Assembly: GCF_000142805.1 (NCBI RefSeq)
Contig: NC_013081.1
Span: forward strand, 1,240,001-1,304,000
Origin: Lachancea thermotolerans CBS 6340
Taxonomy: Eukaryota; Ascomycota; Saccharomycetes; Saccharomycetales; Saccharomycetaceae
Direction: 5' to 3'
Length of the DNA: 64,000 nt
The translations under genes were made by a program, and so were the position numbers. The notes under the pieces are model-generated. The model saw only the letters and a list, made by a program, of their open reading frames with translations. It was not told where the DNA came from and ran no database searches. Positions within the stretch are counted from its first letter, which is position 1; the number at the start of each line of letters is the position of its first letter. This document shows positions 37,045 to 45,412 of the stretch, piece after piece.

Positions 37045-37907
37045 TTAAGCATCTTCCTTCAACAAAGCCTCTCTCTTCTCGTTGGCTCTTTGAGCTCTTC
37101 TCTCACGAGCGGCTCTGTTCTTCAATCTTCTGGCGTCGGCCTCCTCCTTCAAAGCCTTCTCACGTTGAGCATCGGCCTTGGCTTGGATGATGTGTTCGAC
37201 CAAAGCTCTCTTGTGCTTGAAGGTGTTACCCTTAGCAGCCTTGTACAAGGAGTGGTATAGATGTCTGTCGATCTTGCCGGCGTCACGGTACTTGGCCAAG
37301 AGTCTTCTCAAGACACGCAATCTTCTGATCCAGACGACCTGAGATGGCAAACGAGCTTCCTTGGTACCCTTTCTCTTACCGTAACCAGTGTGACGACCGT
37401 TTCTCTTGGACTCAGCCATCATTCTAGTTCTAGATCTAGAGTGCATTCTGGTTGGCTTCTTGACGATGGTACCGTTCTTGACCAACTTTCTGATGGCGTT
37501 TCTGGAGTTAGCCTGAGCGATCTCGGCAGTCTCAGATGGGTCCATCCAGATCTTTCTCTTACCGACACCGGCAACAGAAGCGGCAAGTCTCTTTTGAGTA
37601 CGTAGGTTGGCCCTGCGATGAAGTTAGTCACTATGTTCCTCGAGAAAGACAGAGATTCTTGGGAAGCGCATCTGCCATTGCGAACTGCAGTGTCCGGCGT
37701 ACGCCTCTGTATGCCAGACGTAGGGATATCTCACCAGTATTTTGCACCACCCGCCTGGGAGTAACACTGGATCCCACTTCTGTGCACTTCGTCAAAACCC
37801 TTTCAGATCTCTCTTCTGCATCCACGACATTCGCAGTGTATTGCTGCTGTCCAGCGCATCCCTCAAGTACCTCTGGTCGTCTTCATTTTGCTCATTATAA
37901 CATACAT
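37045..37907 (-). CDS. RPL19: RPL19, ribosomal protein eL19, start codon split by intron
   Basis: Exon 1 is only the two bases AT (37906-37907) and exon 2 is 37045-37612, together 189 residues, exactly the length of S. cerevisiae Rpl19. Exon 2 supplies the G of the start codon and continues [20 protein letters not shown]. The sequence is nearly identical to yeast eL19 throughout ([36 protein letters not shown]). The protein lies near the exit tunnel and forms a bridge to the 40S subunit. RPL19A (YBR084C-A) and RPL19B (YBL027W) both have this same odd two-base first exon, which strongly supports the call. The exon 1 position rests on the GTATGT donor and that precedent. Confidence 0.93.
37613..37905 (-). 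other. RPL19 intron, 293 bases, inside the start codon
   Basis: The minus-strand donor GTATGT (37905-37900) follows directly on AT, and the acceptor is CGCAG ending at 37613. The best branch site is GACTAAC (37629-37623), one base off the consensus and close to the acceptor. I see no snoRNA box motifs in the intron. Confidence 0.85.
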
Positions 37908-38054
37908 TTTTGCTTTGGTTTCTCTAGTGGACCTGTATTCAAGATTCAGTTCATCACTGTGACCTATATTTTCTTCAAACTTTTCCAACCTTGCCGTGCC
38001 AACCCTCCCAGGGATAGTCAGCTCGCCCGCAGGGGCACTGTGGCGACCCTGCCA

Positions 38055-38154
38055 GCTAGGCAGGGCTAGACTGGAGCTAGGCAGAGATCCTGGCGAGAGA
38101 CGCTCGGCGGAACTGCTGCTCGCTGAGCAGCTCTGCCTGGAAAGCCTGCCTAGC
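38055..38154. repeat. Nested inverted repeat, about 100 bases
   Basis: Three complementary pairs are nested inside one another: GCTAGGCAGG (38055-38064) with CCTGCCTAGC (38145-38154), AGGCAGAG (38079-38086) with CTCTGCCT (38131-38138), and GCTGCTC (38115-38121) with GAGCAGC (38125-38131). The word GCTAGGCAG also occurs twice directly. A transcript from either strand could fold into one long hairpin. The element lies about 150 bases upstream of the RPL19 start. Confidence 0.7.
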
Positions 38155-38393
38155 CAGGCGGAGGCACTCCCTCCGCAGAGGACATTTGCTCCCATCGCGG
38201 TGCTACCGCGAGCCCACGCAAAAATCACCATAGATTCTCGGGTCACGCATGTTTTTTAAAACAAAATGACATTTTGGTATTTCGTGGTGCATGGGTCTGG
38301 TCTCGTGACGATGGTAAAGGATGTACCGGTGTTAGACTAGTAATCTGTGACTGTTTTTCGAGAGCTGTTGGGAGACATGCTAACCAAAGCCCG

Positions 38394-38414
38394 GAAAATT
38401 TTCAAGCTCATCGA
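38394..38414. promoter_or_regulatory. RRPE and PAC-like boxes of the YBL028C homologue
   Basis: GAAAATTTTC (38394-38403) is the RRPE core. AGCTCATCGA (38405-38414) is the reverse PAC box with one mismatch (final C to A). They end 64 bases before the ATG at 38479. The pair supports a ribosome-biogenesis role for the gene. Confidence 0.7.
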
Positions 38415-38478
38415 TGCTCATCTCATCCTTACGCTTTGAAGCTTAGAAGCACCGAATAACAGATATACAAATAGCACA

Positions 38479-38805
38479 ATGGCTAAATCACTACGTGCCA
38501 AGTCACAGCTGAAGGCGAAGTCCGTGAAGCGTAAGAATGAGTTTCAGAAGGCCGCTGACGCGCGCAGCCAGAGACTCGCAGACAAAATGAAAGAAGACCT
38601 GATAAGACAGCAAATCGAAGAGCTGAAGAGCAAGAATAGCGAGCTGAAGGACGAGGACGCCAAGTTGGCACTACAAGACGAGGCCATGGACCAGGACGCC
38701 AAGAAGGTGAGCACGTCCGGGTGGAGAGACGCGAGACACCACAACTACAAGCGCAACAAGAAGCTCAACAAGAGCCGCAAGAAGGGCTCCTTCACCAAGT
38801 TTTGA
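38479..38805 (+). CDS. LLP/YBL028C-like small nucleolar protein
   Basis: This 108-residue, very basic protein starts MAKSLRAKSQLKAKSVKRKN, the signature of the LLP (human LLPH, UPF0642) family. A helical charged middle (IRQQIEELKSKNSELKDEDA) and a basic tail (RHHNYKRNKKLNKSRKKGSF) follow. It matches YBL028C of S. cerevisiae (106 residues) in length, sequence style and position beside RPL19. Human LLPH is a nucleolar factor in 60S biogenesis, and the yeast protein is associated with ribosomes; the exact step is not known to me. RRPE and PAC-like boxes upstream fit this role. Confidence 0.88.
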   Translation: MAKSLRAKSQLKAKSVKRKNEFQKAADARSQRLADKMKEDLIRQQIEELKSKNSELKDEDAKLALQDEAMDQDAKKVSTSGWRDARHHNYKRNKKLNKSRKKGSFTKF

Positions 38806-39337
38806 GCACCCTGGGCGGGGCGGCGGCGCCGGGTCGCCTGCAGCTCACCTAGAACTGTGCAATTTTCAGTCACGTGACGTACCGCGCCCACGATGTACAT
38901 TAGATAGAGTAACAGTGGCTATCGCAGCATGAAGTCGCGAGCTATAATGGATATGGCAGGCTGCAAGCCTGGGTCTGATTATATACAAGGCGGGCTCTGA
39001 CGAGAACAGGGCTCCAGTTTTAGCTGCAAGTTTGTGGCTTCAAGCTTTGAGTGCTAAGTGTTTCCCCGCGTGGCTTGCTGGTCAGCTGGCTGAAAGGCGG
39101 GGCGGATCATCGCCGATTTATTGACCTGTGTCGCGACTGACGGCCGACACACAGTTTCTCCATGGCAAATTACAAAGCCCGCCGAGAGTTCTGGAAGTTG
39201 CCGTTGTATTACCCGAGGTTATCTGTATATACTGCTAATTAAATCCCAATGCACTCGTTTACCCATATGACGGAGCTGGCGACGCCGCGCTCAGCCCGCT
39301 GATTGCGAGCCCCAAGTAGGGGCGGGCCTGGTTTGAG
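38806..39337. other. Spacer between convergent genes at 38.8-39.3 kb
   Basis: The genes on both sides end here. A CACGTG box lies at 38871. A 26-codon ATG frame at 39162-39242 (starting MANYKARREFWKLPLYYP) is open but too short to judge. I see nothing else. Confidence 0.45.
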
Positions 39338-40684
39338 CTATCTCAAGAAGCCGGGGTCCACTGGGCCCCCGAAGTGCGGTAGTTCAAACTGAGAGCCGTG
39401 GCCATTTTCGGAGCCTCGCGAACCGCGGCTGCGCCGTTCCTCGTCTCTCTTCACCTTGGCTTTGGCGCGTCTTTCCCGTCGTAGCCGACTCTGCATCATG
39501 TAGTACGTTGCGCGCCGGATGATTGTCTCCAACACGGGCTTATCGTACTCCGGGTATGTCTGGCTTACGCGCCTGTGCAATTGGTCCAGCAATTGCGTGC
39601 GATACTCCTTGGAAGTATCTCGCACCCAGGTTTTGTATCCGAGAGGGTACTGCAGCTCGCGCTCGAAAATGTCCAGGATAAAGCGTTCGCGACGCAGGGC
39701 TTCCTCTGCCGATTCCAAGTTGAGGACCTCTGCTAAGCCTTGCGCCGAGAGTCTGGAATCCGAGACCTTCTTGCTGCCCTGGCTGAACGAGGTGGCAATG
39801 GCCCCAGTCGAGGGCGTGCGAGAAGACGAGAAGCGGCGCTGGCGCTGAAGGTGGGGCTGGTTGTCCGAGTCGCTATTATCGGCATCCTCCTCGGCCTCGT
39901 CGTTTCCATCTTCTTCTGCGTCTTCATATTCGTAGTTGTTATTAGTGTTGTTAGGGTTATGGTTTGAGGCGGAGGCTGTATTGATGTTTAAATCTGTGTT
40001 GACGTTTGGCATCGGCACGCCTGGCATAACTAGAGAACTGCTTCTGCGAACCTCGCGGTTGAGGTTCGTGCCCAAAGGACCCGCCCAGGCGCTTCCGTTT
40101 ATGCTCCCGAAAGCTGTTGCAGAAGCGCCGTAAAGCGGGCTGGCTGTATAAAGGGGACCTTGCTCAGCTACCTGCTGAGTGCGTATCTGGCTATGCTCCG
40201 TGGGCACGCTGTAGCTCAAAAACGAGTCTCGCTGGCCAGCAGGGGCCGTAGGGCCCTGAGCACCGGCCACGGAGCCAGCACGCCCCTCGTTTGAGAGGCG
40301 ACCGGCCTCGGGCCTGCCCGAGTAGTTTGACGTGTAAAAGTCCATGTCGTACAGAGAGCTGGGAGACGCTGCTGAAAACGACAGCACGCTGGAATTGTAT
40401 GAGATGTCGTTGTGAGCCGGAGGCGGGACCGCCGTCGCCATGGGATAGTACAAGTTGACCAGGGGATCGAGTTCTGTGTCAGGCACTGCGTCAAGCGCAC
40501 CTCCAGTCGTGCCAAACGCACCGCCGTGTGCGCCGCTATGCGTGCGGCTGGCGTCCCCGGGCTGCGCGGAAGCTGCGCGCACAGCGGCAGCACCACTGCC
40601 GCCGCCGCCCGCGTCGCCGCGCTTGGGCATCATAAGCATTCTGCTGTCAAAGGCGCTATGGTCTTCGACGCCCTGGTAGAGCAT
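39338..40684 (-). CDS. YBL029W-like protein, possible regulator, function unknown
   Basis: This 448-residue protein is assigned to YBL029W by position and orientation between the YBL028C and YBL029C-A homologues. Residues 1-300 are low complexity: Gly/Ala-rich, Ser-rich, an Asn run, and an acidic Glu/Asp block. The only ordered part is the C-terminal 130 residues, which begin with AEEALRRERFILDIFERELQ and GYKTWVRDTS, continue as predicted helices, and end in a strongly basic stretch (RLRRERRAKAKVKRDEERR). A helical domain with a basic tail recalls fungal DNA-binding regulators of the Vhr1 kind, but I cannot show homology. Orientation matches S. cerevisiae after inversion of the whole block. 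Confidence 0.75.
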   Translation of the reverse strand: MLYQGVEDHSAFDSRMLMMPKRGDAGGGGSGAAAVRAASAQPGDASRTHSGAHGGAFGTTGGALDAVPDTELDPLVNLYYPMATAVPPPAHNDISYNSSVLSFSAASPSSLYDMDFYTSNYSGRPEAGRLSNEGRAGSVAGAQGPTAPAGQRDSFLSYSVPTEHSQIRTQQVAEQGPLYTASPLYGASATAFGSINGSAWAGPLGTNLNREVRRSSSLVMPGVPMPNVNTDLNINTASASNHNPNNTNNNYEYEDAEEDGNDEAEEDADNSDSDNQPHLQRQRRFSSSRTPSTGAIATSFSQGSKKVSDSRLSAQGLAEVLNLESAEEALRRERFILDIFERELQYPLGYKTWVRDTSKEYRTQLLDQLHRRVSQTYPEYDKPVLETIIRRATYYMMQSRLRRERRAKAKVKRDEERRSRGSRGSENGHGSQFELPHFGGPVDPGFLR

Positions 40685-41123
40685 CTTTGTCTGCGCGGAA
40701 GCGAGGGCGCGCGCGTCGAGAGCCGTCGTAGCGAGAAGAACTAGGGTCGAGACGGAGGGCTGACAAAAAAAACCGGGCGCCGCAAGTGTTGCTTCAGTCG
40801 CCGATAAAGAGCTTTGTGTCCGCTGGCTGTAGCTTCAGGCCGCGGTTTCGCCAGGGTATGCAGCGTGAATGGACAAAAAAGGGAATACCTGTGGCCGAAA
40901 CACTTCAAGAACCAACGATGTTGCTTGTTTCAAAGGTGTCACTTAGCCTGTTCTTTGTCCCCGAACCGTTATCCGCGTCAGGCGTTGTTCTATTGTTAAC
41001 GTAGGCGCGTCAAGTCTCCTAACTTCTTGTTGTCCCGTGCTCTGCGGAATGCGCAAGCATTTATAAATATATCCCTTGAGCCCGATGATTATCAGAGGGA
41101 AAAGTGAGCCAATGGGTTAGCCA

Positions 41124-41140
41124 AAAAAAAAAAAAAAAAG
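41124..41140 (+). repeat. Poly-A tract, 17 bases
   Basis: An uninterrupted run of 17 A is followed after GTC by a second run of 7 A. Such tracts exclude nucleosomes in yeast promoters. This lies about 440 bases upstream of the YBL029W-like gene. Confidence 0.8.
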
Positions 41141-42015
41141 TCAAAAAAAGAACAACGATTCATGTACCATTAGCCTTCTGGTTGGGATGCGCTAGTCAGC
41201 CAAAAACAAAGCCGCTGGATCCGAAAGAATGAAGCACCAAGGCTTCAGCAGTCCATGCGTCTGCGACTGCAACTTCTTCTGTACGCTGTGCGCGCATAAT
41301 TGAAGTCACCACTGGTCAGGGCCGTATGCCAGAGGCCACACGCCTTGACTCCTTCCTGCGCTTGTGGAGACGAGTCGCCAAGGGCATTTTGTGCGTGCAG
41401 CAAGATAAGCATATGTCGGCCCGCATATACCCGATCGGGAATTTGGGGCCGGGGCTCCGAGCTTAGAGGGAATTAAGCGGAGAAGCGTGGGGGGCGGGAG
41501 CGGAGGTCACAGCGGCCGAGCGCTCCGGGCTGTCGAACACGGTGTCGCTACTGACGACATCGCGCGAAAAGTCGTGTGTCCGGGCAGGTCACAGCGTGGT
41601 TGCGGAGGTCGAGAAGTAGTTGCGTACGAGTGCGCAGCTGGGTAACCATTGACGTCGGAAGCGACACAAGCGCGGGAGCTGCGGGTTGGGGCGAGAGGCG
41701 GGGCCGCGCAAGATCCGCAGTTCGTGTGTTTCGCGCTACCAAGGCGCTTTACTATGGCATAGAAAAGGCTTTTCGAAGCATTCGCCGCGGATGTTCTTGG
41801 GATACGCCGCATTTGCGTGAGTGCGCTGGAGCTGTGTCCATCGCTATTCTAGTTTGTCGATTGTGCTGGCTCCGCTGGTTCCGCTGGCCCCGCTGGCTCC
41901 TTGTTCCCGGAGGGGGATGTGGTGAGGAAAAGGGAAGGTGGGCGGGGGACTGTTTAACCGCGCAAAGGCGGGTGTTTGTGGTTCGTATTGGGTGATGAGT
42001 GGGTTGTAGCTATGA

Positions 42016-42114
42016 TGAGTCATATAGGTATGGTTCACCTCACGTGATGTGCTGGATGTTTGGCACATTGTATGTGAGTCACATGACCAGGTGTGATCAT
42101 GTGATCACGTGATC
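42016..42114. promoter_or_regulatory. Gcn4 site and palindromic E-box cluster
   Basis: TGAGTCA at 42016-42022 is the exact Gcn4/AP-1 site. It is followed by CACGTG (42041), CACATG (42080), CATGTG (42098) and CACGTG (42106). The last lies in the 12-base palindrome GATCACGTGATC (42103-42114). The cluster is about 250 bases upstream of the YBL029C-A ATG. Confidence 0.6.
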
Positions 42115-42363
42115 GGGATCCTTGCTGGTGCTGTACGTCCTTGCGTACGATAACTGCCGAGGAGTTCCGTTCCCTTTGGGAGCAATGCCCGGAGAAAATG
42201 ACGGCGCGGCTCAGCCATGCGCAAAGTAAACCCTGGACGGGAAAAAGGGTTCATAAGTCTCGAAAACTCATCTTTCCATCCTGGCTTCCTTCCACTTTCC
42301 CTCTGGTTTCGACAACCAAAGCCAACGCTGCTGAAACCGCGACCCAATACTGTGTAATCGAAG

Positions 42364-42654
42364 ATGTCTTTTGTGCCTATCATCTGCGGAAAGACCGACT
42401 GGGACAAGGAGTACGCCCAGACGGCGCAGTATAGCTCCTTGTACTGCCCAAACTGCCACAACTACAGCGTAAGACCCTTGAAGAGGAAGGAGTTTATAGC
42501 CATCTGGTTTATACCTGTGTTCCCCATTTTCTGGGGAAAGCAGCTGGTTTGTCCGATCTGCAATTGGCGTCAGGACTTCAAAAACGACGAGCAGCTGCAG
42601 AAGGTGGTGCATGAGCAGAACAACATACGACAGGCCAAGACGGGCGGGCCCTGA
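42364..42654 (+). CDS. YBL029C-A-like zinc-ribbon protein
   Basis: This 96-residue protein has two CxxC knuckles, YCPNCHNY (near residue 28) and VCPICNWR (near 63), which should bind one zinc ion as a ribbon. They flank a hydrophobic stretch (FIAIWFIPVFPIFWG) that may bury in a membrane. It fits S. cerevisiae YBL029C-A (94 residues, reported at the cell periphery, function unknown) in size and position. The C-terminal tail is charged. Function remains unknown. Confidence 0.88.
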   Translation: MSFVPIICGKTDWDKEYAQTAQYSSLYCPNCHNYSVRPLKRKEFIAIWFIPVFPIFWGKQLVCPICNWRQDFKNDEQLQKVVHEQNNIRQAKTGGP

Positions 42655-42703
42655 GAAGCGTTACCTTGTATAGATAGTTTAATATACGGAAATGTTGGGG
42701 ACG

Positions 42704-45412
42704 TCAGAAGTAGAAGAACGTTGGAAGCTCGGTGGTGGAGTCCGCCGCGGAAAACAGGGCTCCGAGGTCGAGAACCTGCGACCCTAGCAACGACTCTTCT
42801 TCGGGTTTGGCCCCGGTCTGCAGCCCGTACACGTCGGCGGCCTGCTGCGAAACCATGGGAACCTCCAGGGTATCTAGTACGGCCGCCGTAGATCCTTGAC
42901 CAGGGCCCGCTCCGTACGCGGGCACGCCGATGCCCCCGCTGTTTGTTCCCGGCAAACCGCTGAACCAGGTGTTGAGAAGTTGACGCTCGCTTCTAGCGTC
43001 CGCTTCGCCTGCGCTCCTCAGATTGTTGCGCGACTCGTCTATCACGTGCAACTGGACGGTGATCCCCTGTGCCTGTTGCCCGAGGATGGGATGCAGAGAT
43101 TCTATCTCGCTCCGAATGACGGAAAGGTCGAGCTCCGGGTCTTTCGACCCGCAGCTCGCTTCGTAAGTCTCCACGGCAGCTTTTTGGAAGTTCAAGCACA
43201 AAAACGCGACAGTAGCCCACTTCAGGCCAAACTCTGTCTTGTTGACCTTGGCTACCGCTGAAATTGATAAGCATGTAGAATTGAGGAGCAGCAAGTCATC
43301 TTTCGAAGATTGAGGGTGCTCTATACACCGCCAAAACATGTTAAGAAATCCATTGAAAACGCAGTAGAAGGCGATGCCGCGCAGAACCATGTTGGGTTCT
43401 TCAGGTTCCATTACAAGCTTTCCCAATTTTATCATCATCCTAGCCGCGTATGTGCATTTCTCGCTTGCAGCTAACGCGTCCGGGTCGCGAGGCGCTGGCT
43501 CGGGGCTCGCGCACCATGGGATGCGATTCAACGTGCAATTTGTGTGCAACAAACTCGAGTAGTATTCTAGGTGCATGTTTATAATCTTCAGACGCAGAGA
43601 AGCGGTGGTCGAGTCCATGAACGACCAGGGGGGCTCCGCTTCTCCACGGCGGCGGGGCATAGTTTCCAGTTGTTTCAATGTTTGCATCAAATTGCTAATG
43701 CCGCCGGCAGGTCTGAGTGAGGGCGGCAGCATAGCCTGCCATTCCTCCAAGTCTCGGTTGAGGGCTTTGATTAACGTCAGACGGCGCTTGAAACTGCTTT
43801 GGACCATGGCCTTGCAAGTGAGCAGGTACCGGTAACACTTGCTGGAATACTGAACCAACTTCCACTGGTAGTAGGTCAAAGCGAAGTCTAGGTTTTCTAA
43901 AGATTCGCTAGCAAAAATCTCCAGATTATCTTCCAGTTTTCTCATCCATGCATGAGAGTCAGGGTCGGGCGCGGCCTTGCTCAACGCCGTCTTGCCACCG
44001 CTGCAATATGCGTTCATGTACTGGTAAAAATCCCACTCGTTCAAGGAGCTCGTGTCCCCGTCGTGTATTAGGGCCGGCTTGCCAGTTCGGATGGACAAAA
44101 ACACATCGTATCGGTACAAGTTCATCCACAGAACAAGGCGCCTCAGCGCCTCACTTGGGCCGCTGGTGTTGAAGTAGGATTCCCGCAAGTGCAAGCCAAC
44201 TTCTTGGCCTAATCTAATGGCTGTCGACAACGCCAAATACGCCAGCTGTGGAGTGGGAGAATTTTCCAAAAGCCAGCAGTAAACCAGCACACCTTTGGTG
44301 TAAAGCACGGCATCTGCCGAGAATCTCAGCACCGTCTGCTGGTACAGTCTGAGAGATTTCAGCACCATCTGGGTCTGGACCATATGCCATTTAGATATCT
44401 CGTCGTTTTTCAAACAGGCGATCTGACATTGGATCGTGGAAGCCACAAACAATACTGCGACGATGAGAAACAGCTCGGCTCCGTTTAGGGTTCTTGGGGA
44501 AACAAAGAACTTTTCCTGCAATGTGAGGATTTCAGACGAAATGTCGAGGGGCACAACCGGGGCAGCATGCTCGAGGAAGGTGATGAATAACCGTCGGCAT
44601 GTTTCCGGCGGAGGGAAGTCATACGTGTCGATAACGCTGGTTTTCTCGAAGAATTTGCCGAAATTAGTGAAATTGTCGGAACACATAATGATTTTGATCT
44701 GCTGAACTGCCCGCACGAGCTCTTGGTTGTCGTTGAGCTTCTGCCGCATCCACTGTATGCCGCTGTCTTTGAAGATGGAGAACGCGGAGTGCAGCCCCAA
44801 ATACCCGTCGGTGTTGAGCTGCGAGTCCTGAACCACTTCTGTTGTGTCTGACGCGGAGTTGATGACGGGCGTGTAAGGTAACGTGACTACGGGGCTATCG
44901 TTCACCAACTTCGAGCCCAGGGTTGCACTTGGCCCTTGGTCGATTTCTGAGTGTCTCCCGCAATACCCGCCAAGCGAGCCACTCTGCGGCAGAGCCTCGT
45001 AGTCCATGTCGCTGGGCTCGAGCTCGCTCTCGAGCTCCGAGGACTGAGCTGAGTCGCTTTCCGAGCTTCTGCGCAATGGGTTCGCGCTGCGAAGCTCTGC
45101 GAGGGCGGGTGCTGCGTGAAACTTGGAATCAGACTCCGCGATGCTCGCATCGTCGAGGTTCAGCGGCCCGTCGCGGATTTGCGTCAGGATGCCCTCGAGG
45201 CGAACCAGCCGCTGCGACAGATCGGCTAGAATTTTCCGGTTCGAAACCCGGGTCGGCGGCTTCTGCCGTTTCTTCACAACGTATGTGTAGCCGCACTCTT
45301 GGGAGACTTTCTTGCAGTTGGAGCAGGGGTCGCATCCGTCGCACTTGATTTTCTTAGCCCGGCACGCATCGCAAGCCTTTGACACTCTCTTGCGCAGGGC
45401 CTCGTCACTCAT
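42704..45412 (-). CDS. Zn2Cys6 binuclear-cluster transcription factor
   Basis: This 902-residue regulator has its zinc cluster at about residues 14-41: CDACRAKKIKC, then DGCDPC, SNC and KKVSQEC. The spacing C-x2-C-x6-C-x5-C-x2-C-x6-C is canonical, with one extra Cys in the loop. A basic linker (VKKRQKPPTRVSNRK) and a short coiled coil (LADLSQRLVRLEGIL) for dimer formation follow. The fungal-specific middle homology region covers about 270-600 (ETCRRLFITFLEHAAPVVPL; AIRLGQEVGLHLRESY). The C-terminus is acidic and aromatic (LFSAADSTTELPTFFYF), as in activation domains. S. cerevisiae has no such gene between YBL029C-A and PET9. The CDGxxPC style recalls Asg1/Tbs1-type factors, but I do not assign an orthologue. 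Confidence 0.9.
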   Translation of the reverse strand: MSDEALRKRVSKACDACRAKKIKCDGCDPCSNCKKVSQECGYTYVVKKRQKPPTRVSNRKILADLSQRLVRLEGILTQIRDGPLNLDDASIAESDSKFHAAPALAELRSANPLRRSSESDSAQSSELESELEPSDMDYEALPQSGSLGGYCGRHSEIDQGPSATLGSKLVNDSPVVTLPYTPVINSASDTTEVVQDSQLNTDGYLGLHSAFSIFKDSGIQWMRQKLNDNQELVRAVQQIKIIMCSDNFTNFGKFFEKTSVIDTYDFPPPETCRRLFITFLEHAAPVVPLDISSEILTLQEKFFVSPRTLNGAELFLIVAVLFVASTIQCQIACLKNDEISKWHMVQTQMVLKSLRLYQQTVLRFSADAVLYTKGVLVYCWLLENSPTPQLAYLALSTAIRLGQEVGLHLRESYFNTSGPSEALRRLVLWMNLYRYDVFLSIRTGKPALIHDGDTSSLNEWDFYQYMNAYCSGGKTALSKAAPDPDSHAWMRKLEDNLEIFASESLENLDFALTYYQWKLVQYSSKCYRYLLTCKAMVQSSFKRRLTLIKALNRDLEEWQAMLPPSLRPAGGISNLMQTLKQLETMPRRRGEAEPPWSFMDSTTASLRLKIINMHLEYYSSLLHTNCTLNRIPWCASPEPAPRDPDALAASEKCTYAARMMIKLGKLVMEPEEPNMVLRGIAFYCVFNGFLNMFWRCIEHPQSSKDDLLLLNSTCLSISAVAKVNKTEFGLKWATVAFLCLNFQKAAVETYEASCGSKDPELDLSVIRSEIESLHPILGQQAQGITVQLHVIDESRNNLRSAGEADARSERQLLNTWFSGLPGTNSGGIGVPAYGAGPGQGSTAAVLDTLEVPMVSQQAADVYGLQTGAKPEEESLLGSQVLDLGALFSAADSTTELPTFFYF

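Larger units (their letters stand above)
37908..38478. promoter_or_regulatory. Divergent promoter of RPL19 and the YBL028C homologue
   Basis: This region serves a ribosomal protein gene and a ribosome-biogenesis gene. Two near-matches to the Rap1 site lie around 38289-38298 (TGCATGGGTC) and 38322-38334 (GTACCGGTGTT). RRPE GGAAAATTTTC at 38393-38403 and a near-PAC box AGCTCATCGA at 38405-38414 sit on the right side. A GC-rich nested inverted repeat occupies 38055-38154 (separate entry). Confidence 0.55.
40685..42363. other. 1.7-kb spacer with poly-A tract and E-box/Gcn4 sites
   Basis: This is the divergent promoter region of the YBL029W and YBL029C-A homologues. It holds a run of 17 A at 41124-41140, a TATA-like stretch near 41061-41075, and a regulatory cluster at 42016-42114 (separate entry). 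Open frames such as 41576-41995 begin with GTG or TTG and look like noise. I found no tRNA, snoRNA or centromere motif. Confidence 0.5.

Noticed and set aside
39162-39242. 26-codon ATG frame between convergent genes
   Set aside because: Too short to support, with no promoter signal nearby.
41190-41230. CCAAAAACAAAG and CCGAAA as a possible CDEIII
   Set aside because: The pieces are in the wrong order and spacing, and no AT-rich block lies beside them.
41576-41995. 139-codon frame in the 40.7-42.4 kb spacer
   Set aside because: GTG start, Arg/Trp/Ser-rich translation typical of noncoding GC-rich sequence.
42041-42114. TCACGTG/TCACATG elements as a possible centromere CDEI
   Set aside because: No AT-rich CDEII block and no CDEIII-like TTCCGAA sequence follow; promoter sites explain them better.
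45233-45246. GGTTCGAAACCC resembling a tRNA B-box
   Set aside because: It lies inside the zinc-cluster coding sequence and has no cloverleaf or A box around it.
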